From assembly GCA_900541475.1 (NCBI GenBank), contig UQJV01000028.1, positions 1 to 26,443 of the forward strand: a stretch of DNA of 26,443 nt, read 5' to 3'. The position numbers were made by a program, and so were the translations under genes. The notes beneath the pieces were generated by a model, which was not told the DNA's origin, did no database searches, and worked only from the letters and a program-made list of their open reading frames with translations. Each line of letters opens with the position of its first letter. The first letter of the stretch is position 1. Below are positions 7,266 to 13,844 of this stretch, in pieces. This stretch comes from an uncultured Collinsella sp. (GTDB lineage Bacteria > Actinomycetota > Coriobacteriia > Coriobacteriales > Coriobacteriaceae).

Positions 7266-8249
7266 TTAGTAGGAAAGCTTCCACATGTAGCGACGCATGG
7301 TCAGCGGGTGCTGACGGGCCTCGGCGATCTGGTTGCCGTACTCGCGCATAACGGCGAGGTGCAGCAGCGGGTTGAAGTAGGTGACGACGCTCGCGGGCAC
7401 GGCGTCAGCCAGGCCGTAGTCCTTGGAGTCGATCAGAGCGACCTTGGCGCCCATGCGCTTAAGGAAGGTGAGGGCGCGGGCGTCCATCGGACGGGTAGCG
7501 CCATCGGACATGAAGAAGACGTAGGGCTTACCCTCGGTGGAAACCTCGAACGGGCCGTGGAAGTACTCACCGGTGTTGTAGGCGGCGGCGTCGATCCACT
7601 GCATCTCGGTGAACAGGAAGGCGGCGTGAGAATAAGCCATCTTCTCGGAGGCACCGGAAGCCATGAAGTAGATCATCTTGTCGTCCTTGAAGTCCTCGGC
7701 GAACTTCTTGGCGAGCTTCTTGCAGGACTGAGCAGCGTTCTCGCAGAGCTCAAAGACGTTGGTGAGGCCGGTGATCATGTCCTCGTAGTGGTCATAGCCC
7801 TCGGTCTGCTGAAGGATCTCGACAGCAAGAGCGATGGCGTAGCCGGGCTTCTCGCACTTGGCAGCGAAGTTGGCGTGGAAGCCGTGAACGATGACGTAGT
7901 CAGCGTCGACGGTCAGAGCGGAGCCAGCCTTGTTGGTGAGGGAGACGACCGGGCAGTTGTGCTTCTTGGCGGTCTTGTTGGCCTCGACGGTCTCGGGCGT
8001 GGAGCCACCGAGGGAGCAGGTGATCACGAAGGTGTGCTCGTTGACCCAGGAAGGCGTGTCGTAGTTGAACTCGTTAGCAGTGAAGATCTGAACGTTCAGC
8101 TTGTCCGTGTTGTTGGCCAGGAAGTACTTGGCGGGGTAAAGGTCGGACATGGAGGCGCCGCAGCCGACGAAAGCGACGCTGTGGATCTCGTGGTTGGACA
8201 GGACGTCAGCGACGATCTGCTTAGGGAGGTTAAGGTCGATCTCGTACAT
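7266..8249 (-). CDS. SIS-domain sugar-phosphate deglycase, GfrF/FrlB type (SIS2), PTS-linked
   Basis: 327 residues, two SIS domains. The first phosphate loop is CSLGGSTPE (78-86); Glu215 (EMQW) and His231 (GEYFHGPFE) keep the sixteen-residue spacing of the FraB/GfrF catalytic pair; the C-terminus is RRYMWKLSY. It is the last gene of an EIIAB-EIIC-EIID-SIS operon. Known precedent: in Salmonella the mannose-family PTS GfrABCD imports glucoselysine or fructoselysine as the 6-phosphate, and GfrE/GfrF release glucose-6-P and lysine. The same chemistry is inferred here. The start at 8249 has AAAGGA eight bases upstream; the frame is open to 8348 but that part translates palindromic DNA. A 200-base gap with two hairpins separates it from EIID, which may tune its level. 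Confidence 0.88.
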   Translation of the reverse strand: MYEIDLNLPKQIVADVLSNHEIHSVAFVGCGASMSDLYPAKYFLANNTDKLNVQIFTANEFNYDTPSWVNEHTFVITCSLGGSTPETVEANKTAKKHNCPVVSLTNKAGSALTVDADYVIVHGFHANFAAKCEKPGYAIALAVEILQQTEGYDHYEDMITGLTNVFELCENAAQSCKKLAKKFAEDFKDDKMIYFMASGASEKMAYSHAAFLFTEMQWIDAAAYNTGEYFHGPFEVSTEGKPYVFFMSDGATRPMDARALTFLKRMGAKVALIDSKDYGLADAVPASVVTYFNPLLHLAVMREYGNQIAEARQHPLTMRRYMWKLSY

Positions 8250-8340
8250 CTGACACATTCCTTTCAATTTTTGCGGCGCCACATTGCCGGGCGCTCGCAG
8301 GGTTACTGTGGTTTGGACCGAGTCGCCGGCCCGTTGAGGA

Positions 8341-8369
8341 TGCGACAAAGGGACTGTCCCATTGTCGCA
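8341..8369. repeat. 29-base palindrome between EIID and SIS2
   Basis: TGCGACAA (8341-8348) pairs with TTGTCGCA (8362-8369), and the centre is itself GGGAC-T-GTCCC. It lies inside the operon, so it would form a stable RNA hairpin. It may belong to a dispersed repeat family sharing GGGACAG-type cores with the 7122 element. Confidence 0.7.
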
Positions 8370-8383
8370 TGTTGGGGATGGAA

Positions 8384-8414
8384 GCCTGCCTGGGGTATGG
8401 GATGCCAGGCAGGC
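8384..8414 (-). terminator. Intra-operon hairpin after EIID
   Basis: A perfect 10-bp stem (GCCTGCCTGG with CCAGGCAGGC) and 11-base loop, 35 bases downstream of the EIID stop. There is no U-tract, so it is more likely an RNA-stability element or partial attenuator than a full stop. Confidence 0.4.
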
Positions 8415-8448
8415 CCCCGGGGGAAAGCGGTTAGGCGCTTAGTCGCGA

Positions 8449-9282
8449 CTAAGCCAGGATGCCGACCGCGGAGAGGGCGATGCCGCCCACAATGGCGATC
8501 ACGAGAAGCCAACCGGTGTTGACGTTCTTCTTGATGAGCCAGTACATAAGGCCAGTGAGGCCGAGGGAGATCATCTGGGGCATCATGCCGTCCAGGATGT
8601 CCTGGATCACGACGGTGCCCTCAGCGAACTGCAGCGGGGTGGTGGCGCCGATCAGCGTAGCGATCATGCCGCCCACGGACATAAGACCCACGATGCCGCA
8701 GACATACATGAGCTTCTCCATGAGGTCGCCGCCCTGAAGCTTGCTCAGGTACTCGTGGCCGCCCTGATAACCCATCTTGGCTGCGAACCAAGTGATCAGC
8801 ACAGAGGGGACGATGGAGATGAGCATAGCCAGGATCGGGCCCATGATGGAGCCCTGCTGAGCCAGCTGAACGCCCAGGCCAAAGGCGATAACGCGGATGG
8901 TGCCCTGGAAGAAGGAGTCACCGATGCCGGAAAGCGGACCCATGAGGGAGGTCTTGACCGCGTTGATCGAATCGGGATCGAAGTTCTCGGGATCCTTGGC
9001 GTACTCCTCCTCCATGGAGGCGGAGAGGCCCAGGATGAAAGCGCTCGTCTGCGGGGTGCAGTTGTAGAACGCCATGTGACGGTGGTAAGCCTCTTTCTTA
9101 GCAGCGAGCTGCTTGGGGTCGGACTCATCCGGATAGAGGCGATCGAGCGTGGGAACCATGCCGTAGAGGAAGCCCATGTTCATCTGACGCTCGTAGTTCC
9201 AAGAGGCCTGGATGGCCCAGGAGCGCCAGAAGAACTGGCTGACCTTCTTGTTCAGGGACACGTCCTTGGTTGCGGTTGCCAT
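8449..9282 (-). CDS. PTS system mannose-family EIID component
   Basis: 277 residues. The N-terminus (KKVSQFFWRSWAIQASWNYERQMNMGFLY) and the segments FILGLSASMEEEYA and LMGPLSGIGDSFFQGT are hallmarks of EIID (ManZ/AgaD/LevG family). Hydrophobic segments at the C-terminus (MISLGLTGLMYWLIKK, WLLVIAIVGGIALSAVGIL) anchor it in the membrane, where it forms the translocation channel with EIIC. The chosen ATG at 9282 has AAGGAGGA seven bases upstream, and that site overlaps the EIIC stop, indicating tight coupling. Substrate choice is made by EIIC/EIID; the adjacent deglycase suggests a glycated amino acid rather than mannose. Confidence 0.93.
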   Translation of the reverse strand: MATATKDVSLNKKVSQFFWRSWAIQASWNYERQMNMGFLYGMVPTLDRLYPDESDPKQLAAKKEAYHRHMAFYNCTPQTSAFILGLSASMEEEYAKDPENFDPDSINAVKTSLMGPLSGIGDSFFQGTIRVIAFGLGVQLAQQGSIMGPILAMLISIVPSVLITWFAAKMGYQGGHEYLSKLQGGDLMEKLMYVCGIVGLMSVGGMIATLIGATTPLQFAEGTVVIQDILDGMMPQMISLGLTGLMYWLIKKNVNTGWLLVIAIVGGIALSAVGILA

Positions 9283-9295
9283 AGTGTGTTCCTCC

Positions 9296-10090
9296 TTAGT
9301 CTTCGTCGTCTTCGAGCGGATCGTAGTCGGAATCGACACCGGCGGCTGCATGGGAACCGTTGAACTTGAAGCCCATGAAGACGACAGCCAGGCACACACC
9401 GATCAGAGCGACCGCGATGACGGACAGGTTGAGGTAAGCGGCGAGCAGGAAACCGATGAACAGGAACGGAGTCATACCCTTCTTGATCATCATGGTGAGC
9501 AGCAGGGCCAAGCCGTAGGCGGTCATGATCTTGGTCGAAACGTTAAGACCAGTGGACAGCCACTCGGGAACCATGTTGACGATGGCCTGAACCAGGTCGG
9601 TGCCAACAAAGACGGCGAGGAAGATCGGCAGGAAGTACATGACGGCGTACAGACCGGAGCCGGCGCAGATGTGCATACGGTAGGCGGTCTTGAACTTTCC
9701 GTTATCGATCGCGTTATCTGCCACATGGGTGAGGGCGGCGATGATGGAACGGAACACGATGCCGAGGAGCTGACCCAGGACGGCGACCGGGATGGCGATC
9801 GTCATGGCGGTCTCGGCGGAAGCATCGGTCAGGCACGCAAAGGCAGCGGCCACGATGCCGCCCAGGACCATATCGGGCGGAACGGCAGCGCCGACCTGCA
9901 CCAGGCCCATGGACACGAGCTCGACGGCGGCACCGACGGCAAGGCCGGTGGGCACATCGCCCAGCAGCAGACCGACGAGCGTAGCGCCAACGAGGGGCTG
10001 CTCGAAGTTAAGACGACCGAGCAGGCGGGAGTCCCACATGCAGAACACGCCGACGAGGCCGACGAGCACCGCACTGATGAACGTATTCAT
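9296..10090 (-). CDS. PTS system mannose-family EIIC component
   Basis: 264 residues, strongly hydrophobic, with the EIIC pattern of an N-terminal helix (FISAVLVGLVGVFCMWD), then LVGATLVGLLLGD and the conserved GAAVELVSMGLVQVGAAVPPD segment. It forms the sugar-transporting membrane part together with EIID. The C-terminus is acidic and probably cytoplasmic (DSDYDPLEDDED). The start has AAAGGAGAAGGG just ahead. It lies 36 bases after EIIAB and 13 bases before EIID, all in one operon. Confidence 0.93.
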   Translation of the reverse strand: MNTFISAVLVGLVGVFCMWDSRLLGRLNFEQPLVGATLVGLLLGDVPTGLAVGAAVELVSMGLVQVGAAVPPDMVLGGIVAAAFACLTDASAETAMTIAIPVAVLGQLLGIVFRSIIAALTHVADNAIDNGKFKTAYRMHICAGSGLYAVMYFLPIFLAVFVGTDLVQAIVNMVPEWLSTGLNVSTKIMTAYGLALLLTMMIKKGMTPFLFIGFLLAAYLNLSVIAVALIGVCLAVVFMGFKFNGSHAAAGVDSDYDPLEDDED

Positions 10091-10126
10091 ACCCTTCTCC
10101 TTTCAGTCAGGCAAAAGCCTGGTTGA

Positions 10127-11050
10127 TTACAGCTTGGCGTCGATGTCGACGCTCTGATACGTAGGGGTCTGCTGGACATAGAGCTTGATGCCCATGTCGA
10201 GCAGCTGGTTGACGTCGGCCTTCTGGGTGGCGTCGAGGAAGACGGAGCTGTCCTTGCCGCCAATCTGATCGGCACCGTCGTGGTTGGCGGTGGCGCCCAG
10301 GTTGATGGCGTCGAGCTTGTAGCCCTGGCAGAACTGCAGCATCTCGGCCGTGTTGCCAAAGACGAACATGACGCGCTCACCGAGGGTGTTGAGCTTGTCC
10401 ATCTTGGCGAGGGCACGCTCGACGGTGAAGACGTTCAGGCGCACGCCCTGGGGCTTGGCCAGCTTAAGAGCGCCCTTCTTGATGTCATCGTTGGCGGCAG
10501 CGTTGTCGACGACGATGATGCGCTCGGCCTGAACCTTGGTGGTCCAGGTAAAGACGACCTGGCCGTGCAGCAGACGGTAGTCAAGACGTGCGAGGACGAT
10601 CTTGGCGGGACCGGAGCTGTGACGGGATGCCTTGGCCTTCTTGGCGGGAGCCGCGGCGGCCTCGACCGGTGCGTTGGGGTTGGTCAGACCGGTGCGGGCC
10701 TCGTTGATGAGGGCTGCGAGCTCGGCACCCTTGACGGGGACGGAGCTCATAGCAAGCGTGAGCGCCAGCGGGATGTTGAAACCGCTGACAACCGTGAACT
10801 TCGTGCCGTTCTTGGAAAGCTCGACCATGTTGTTGTTGACCGAGCTGCCGAGCATATCGGTCAGCACATAAACGGTGTCGTCCGCGTTGAACGTGGCGAT
10901 CATGGCGTCCACCTTATTGGTGATGGGCTCCTTGTCGTCACGAGCAAGCGACACGACGTGGACGTTCGACACGTCGCCGAGAACCATCTCGAGCGTGTCT
11001 TTGGCGCCTGCGGCCAGGCCGCCATGAGATGCGAGAATGATCTGATTCAT
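10127..11050 (-). CDS. PTS system mannose-family EIIAB fusion protein
   Basis: 307 residues, cytoplasmic. The EIIA domain (about 1-125) carries the phosphorylated His9 in LASHGGLA. An Ala/Lys-rich linker (about 128-145) joins it to the EIIB domain (about 148-307), whose phosphorylated His162 lies in RLDYRLLHGQV. Phosphate passes from HPr to His9, to His162, then to the sugar during uptake through EIIC/EIID. The fused IIA-IIB form is that of E. coli ManX; in the Salmonella Gfr system IIA and IIB are separate, as I recall. First gene of the operon; the ATG follows AGGAGGAGGC. The upstream 180 bases contain a poor -35, a TATACT -10 and a pair of 14-base direct repeats. Confidence 0.94.
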   Translation of the reverse strand: MNQIILASHGGLAAGAKDTLEMVLGDVSNVHVVSLARDDKEPITNKVDAMIATFNADDTVYVLTDMLGSSVNNNMVELSKNGTKFTVVSGFNIPLALTLAMSSVPVKGAELAALINEARTGLTNPNAPVEAAAAPAKKAKASRHSSGPAKIVLARLDYRLLHGQVVFTWTTKVQAERIIVVDNAAANDDIKKGALKLAKPQGVRLNVFTVERALAKMDKLNTLGERVMFVFGNTAEMLQFCQGYKLDAINLGATANHDGADQIGGKDSSVFLDATQKADVNQLLDMGIKLYVQQTPTYQSVDIDAKL

Positions 11051-11112
11051 CTTGCCTCCTCCTTTTCATTATGGTCATTATAATGTCTTATACGTTGCGG
11101 ATATTGCTAATT

Positions 11113-11155
11113 AGTATAAAGACCGTTCGCGGGTGAAAAACGACCGTTGACGGGT
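11113..11155 (-). promoter_or_regulatory. Putative PTS operon promoter with 14-base direct repeats
   Basis: A -10 like TATACT (11113-11118, minus strand) lacks a good -35 at 17 bases. The -35 region instead lies between two direct repeats on the plus strand, GACCGTTCGCGGGT (11121-11134) and GACCGTTGACGGGT (11142-11155), 12 of 14 identical with a 21-base period, two helical turns. This looks like a binding site for a dimeric regulator, perhaps an activator. A further AT-rich palindrome, CATTATAATG, lies near 11080-11089. Confidence 0.4.
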
Positions 11156-11232
11156 TTAACGTACTCGTAACGTTGGCGCAGGGAAGGCCGGCGCTGGCCA
11201 GGCGGTGCCCGATCAGACGCCGCGCCAATCCC

Positions 11233-12315
11233 TTATCGCACGAAGTACCAGGGGCTTTCCTGCACGGTGGGCTCCAGCGCGATGCCGGTGCGCTCCTTAA
11301 ACAGATCCATGTCCTGCGATTTTTCGGTCCACCACGCATTGGGCTTAAAGGTCATGCTCTCAATGACATGACCGACAAACACACTGTTGCGCAGCTTGGA
11401 GAAGTCGGTGTTCATAATCAGGATGGACGCGAGCACCAGCACGATGCCCAGGACTTTGATCGCGCCGGCGGGCTCGGCATAGACACCAATGCCCACCAGT
11501 ACGGTGACGACCGTCTCGAATGACATTACGACGGGAACTTTCGACGTCTCGAGCCCCATGGATAGACCCTGCATATATAAGATATAAGCCACGGCCGTGG
11601 GGATGAGTCCAAAGCCAAGGAACAGCAGCAGCAGCTGTGGCGACATTGCCGCGGCGACATCCGGCCACGGAGCCGCGATAGCCGCCATAACCGCACCGCC
11701 AAAAACAAAGCCCCAAAACGTGACAGCCAGCGGGTGGACCGTCTTGGTTGCTATTCGGCTAAACACCGCGAGCGACGCACCGCAAAAGCCTGCAATCACG
11801 CCCGACGTGACGCCCCAAACCGAAAAATGAAAACCGGAAAGGTCGCCATTGGTCACCGCAAGCACGCAGCCAACGATGTTAAAGACAATGGCAACGAGCT
11901 TGTTGGGGGTCACGTCCTCGCGATAAAGCACGCGGCCGAGCATGACGCCAAACACCGGCGAGGTGTAGAGCAGCACCGAGGCCGTGGACATGCCCACCTC
12001 GCCCATGCACTCGTAATAGCAGGTGTTGGCGGCGGCCAGACCGACGATACCGACAAGCGCGCAGGGAACAAGCTCTTTAGGGCTTGCCTTGAACAGGGCC
12101 AGCGGGCCCTGAGCCACGGTAGACCCCTCACCCGGACGGCAGCCCATAAACATCAGGACCGGCGCCAAGATAAGCGCTCCGACCAACAAGCGAAAGGCCG
12201 CCATGCTCTGGGACGAAACGCCCATGGCCGAGATGCCGTTTACAAAGATTCCGATGCTGCCCCACATAAGCGCGGCGACCAGCACCAGCACATAGCCCAG
12301 ATTGCTTTTCTTCAA
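11233..12315 (-). CDS. EamA/DMT-superfamily transporter with C-terminal extension
   Basis: About 360 residues. Ten hydrophobic segments arranged as two EamA repeats (first from NLGYVLVLVAALMWGSIGIFV; second from VWGVTSGVIAGFCGASLAVF) define a drug/metabolite transporter. The conserved N-terminal WGS and the segment PVVMSFETVVTVLVG fit the family. After the last helix (about residue 315) comes a polar tail of about 40 residues ending in PWYFVR, not usual for the family. The best start is TTG at 12315, with GAGGAGG five bases upstream; the frame also opens at a GTG (12351) that lacks a ribosome site. It lies downstream of SIS3 on the same strand but after a terminator, with its own upstream motif. 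Direction and substrate are unknown; an amino acid or sugar derivative is plausible. Confidence 0.85.
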   Translation of the reverse strand: MKKSNLGYVLVLVAALMWGSIGIFVNGISAMGVSSQSMAAFRLLVGALILAPVLMFMGCRPGEGSTVAQGPLALFKASPKELVPCALVGIVGLAAANTCYYECMGEVGMSTASVLLYTSPVFGVMLGRVLYREDVTPNKLVAIVFNIVGCVLAVTNGDLSGFHFSVWGVTSGVIAGFCGASLAVFSRIATKTVHPLAVTFWGFVFGGAVMAAIAAPWPDVAAAMSPQLLLLFLGFGLIPTAVAYILYMQGLSMGLETSKVPVVMSFETVVTVLVGIGVYAEPAGAIKVLGIVLVLASILIMNTDFSKLRNSVFVGHVIESMTFKPNAWWTEKSQDMDLFKERTGIALEPTVQESPWYFVR

Positions 12316-12355
12316 CGCAGCCTCCTCGGTATTGTTTCCAATATGTTTCACACTA

Positions 12356-12371
12356 CGTTATAGTCGTTATA
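12356..12371. promoter_or_regulatory. TATAACG repeat upstream of the EamA gene
   Basis: CGTTATA-GT-CGTTATA, a direct repeat with a nine-base period. Its complement matches 12 of 16 bases of the motif before GntR2 (4927-4942), suggesting GntR2 could also act here. Weak evidence. Confidence 0.3.
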
Positions 12372-12421
12372 TACATTTTTCAAGACACAAATCGGCGAAC
12401 GAGGAAATGATTCCCAGGAGT

Positions 12422-12461
12422 GTCCCCAAGTGCCGGCACAAAAGGAACGTCCCCAAGTGCC
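12422..12461. repeat. Direct repeat GTCCCCAAGTGCC, two copies
   Basis: Perfect 13-base copies at 12422-12434 and 12449-12461; the first runs into the palindrome GTGCCGGCAC. Non-coding; likely a member of a dispersed intergenic repeat family. Confidence 0.7.
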
Positions 12462-12532
12462 AACCACGGCAACGCCGACGTTTTGGCAATGTCAGCGAGC
12501 GCCCGTCATTTGAGCCAAGGCGCCGTGAAATG

Positions 12533-12562
12533 AAAAGGCGCTGACCTTCTGGTCGCGCCTTT
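12533..12562 (-). terminator. Rho-independent terminator of SIS3
   Basis: On the minus strand AAAGGCGC-GACC-AGAA-GGTC-A-GCGCCTTTT forms a bulged 12-bp stem with a four-base loop and a short U-tail. It lies about 85 bases past the SIS3 stop. Confidence 0.6.
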
Positions 12563-12646
12563 GAAATTGAACGGCAGATTGGCCAAATGCCGGGTGCGCA
12601 GCGTCGGCCGGTCCGCCGTTCGGTAGAACGGCGGAACCAATATCCC

Positions 12647-13639
12647 CTAGTAGTCCAGCTTCCACATGTAGCGGCGCGTCATGTAGTCCTTGTGGGTGAC
12701 GGCAGAGAGCGCACGCATGTACACGTTGTTGAGGATCGGGGCAAAGATCAGGTGGTTGAAGTACTCGCTCACGCTGTCCTTGATGTCGTTGAGGCCGAGC
12801 TCCTTGGCGTCGAGCTGATAGACGCGCTCGCCACCGTACTGGTTGACGAAGCGGATGCCGCGCTCGTCGTTGCAGCGGCTGCGACCGACGCTGATGAGCT
12901 GGAACAGCGAGGTGCGCTTGTCCAGGATCTCGAAGGGGCCGTGGAAGAAGTCGCAGGTGTTGATGGTGCAGGAGTCGATCTGCAGCATCTCCTGCACGTT
13001 GCAGATGCTAAAGACGTAGGCGGCACCAAAGAGCGGGCCCTGAGCCATCACGTTGATGCAGGGCTTGTCGGCGTTCTGCTCGGCCCACTTGGCAGCGAGC
13101 GGACGGGTGTACTCGACGGCCTTGCGATAGATGGGGTCGACCAAGTCGAACGCGGCCATAGCGGTCTCGTACTCGGCATAGCCCTCGGTCTGCTGCGTGA
13201 GCTCCATGGCGATCATGGTCACGACGGCGGAGTTGGTACGGCCCATGCAGGACTCGTCGACGGCCAGGCTGTCATACTGGATCTTGTAGTCGCAGACCTC
13301 GGTGAGGCCGGACTCGTCAACATAGATGGCGATGGTGCTGGCGCCGTGGTCCTTGGCGACCTGGGCGGCGACGATGGTCTCCTTGGTGCCGCGCATGGAC
13401 ACGACGACGGCCAGGGTGTTCTCGTTGACGTAGGCCGGAGTGGCGTGCACGAACTCGTTGCTGGTGTAGCTGGAGCTCACGACCTGCGTGGCCTCGTGCT
13501 CCATAAAGTACTGGGCAGGATAGTTGCCGCCGTTGGATCCGCCAGCGCCAATCCACACGACGCGCTTGATGCCGCCCTTGTCTGCCTTGTCAGCCAAAAC
13601 CTGGGAGACGACATCCTTAACCTGTTCCTGAGTAGTCAT
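12647..13639 (-). CDS. SIS-domain sugar-phosphate deglycase, divergent FrlB type (SIS3)
   Basis: 330 residues with two SIS domains and the C-terminus RRYMWKLDY, shared with SIS2. The catalytic-type pair is kept: Glu217 (EMLQ) and His233 (FFHGPFE), sixteen apart. Two places differ from SIS1 and SIS2: the first phosphate loop reads VVSMRGTKE (79-87) rather than CSxSGxTxE, one residue shorter, and the GEYFHGPFE segment is CDFFHGPFE. It therefore probably acts on a different phosphorylated Amadori or related compound. It is transcribed divergently from GntR3 with a shared, repeat-rich intergenic region, so repression by GntR3 is likely. GAAAGG lies about ten bases before the ATG. The EamA transporter downstream may serve the same substrate or export a product. 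Confidence 0.85.
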   Translation of the reverse strand: MTTQEQVKDVVSQVLADKADKGGIKRVVWIGAGGSNGGNYPAQYFMEHEATQVVSSSYTSNEFVHATPAYVNENTLAVVVSMRGTKETIVAAQVAKDHGASTIAIYVDESGLTEVCDYKIQYDSLAVDESCMGRTNSAVVTMIAMELTQQTEGYAEYETAMAAFDLVDPIYRKAVEYTRPLAAKWAEQNADKPCINVMAQGPLFGAAYVFSICNVQEMLQIDSCTINTCDFFHGPFEILDKRTSLFQLISVGRSRCNDERGIRFVNQYGGERVYQLDAKELGLNDIKDSVSEYFNHLIFAPILNNVYMRALSAVTHKDYMTRRYMWKLDY

Positions 13640-13678
13640 CGTGCATCAGCCTTTCTTCTCGTTTGATGCTCTCGATGG

Positions 13679-13695
13679 CATACAAGTTACATACA
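13679..13695. promoter_or_regulatory. Operator candidate for GntR3, SIS3 side
   Basis: CATACAAGTTACATACA, 16 of 17 bases identical to the copy at 13818-13834. It lies 40 bases upstream of the SIS3 ATG. A further half-site (GCATACAA, minus strand) lies at 13717-13724. Confidence 0.55.
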
Positions 13696-13781
13696 TGTTT
13701 TGGTTATGTCGACTAGTTGTATGCTATATTCGTCTTAGAAATTTTGCTGATGCTGTTTTCGATAACTAGCTACCAGCGGTT

Positions 13782-13810
13782 TTGTTGTTGTATTGGATAC
13801 ATGCTTAATT
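13782..13810 (+). promoter_or_regulatory. Putative GntR3 promoter with internal palindrome
   Basis: TTGTTG (13782-13787), 17-base spacer, TTAATT (13805-13810). The spacer contains TGTAT-TGG-ATACA (13789-13801), an inverted repeat of the ATACA half-site found in the flanking operators. This is the layout expected for autorepression. Confidence 0.45.
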
Positions 13811-13817
13811 AGATTCA

Positions 13818-13834
13818 CATACAAGTTAGATACA
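13818..13834. promoter_or_regulatory. Operator candidate for GntR3, autoregulatory
   Basis: CATACAAGTTAGATACA ends 10 bases before the GntR3 ATG and overlaps the presumed transcription start and the ribosome site (ACAGG). Binding here would block GntR3 expression. Confidence 0.55.
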
Positions 13835-13844
13835 GGTTGATCGC

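Larger units (their letters stand above)
12316..12646. other. 331-base region between SIS3 and the EamA gene
   Basis: No convincing gene. Read on the minus strand it holds a possible hairpin (CCGCCGTT/AACGGCGG, about 12612-12634), the SIS3 terminator (12533-12562), two direct repeats (12422-12461), and the AT-rich TATAACG motif (12356-12371) just before the EamA ribosome site. Confidence 0.6.

Noticed and set aside
12302..12544. 80-codon plus-strand frame between EamA and SIS3
   Set aside because: Composed of repeat and promoter sequence, no ribosome site, highly basic nonsense composition.
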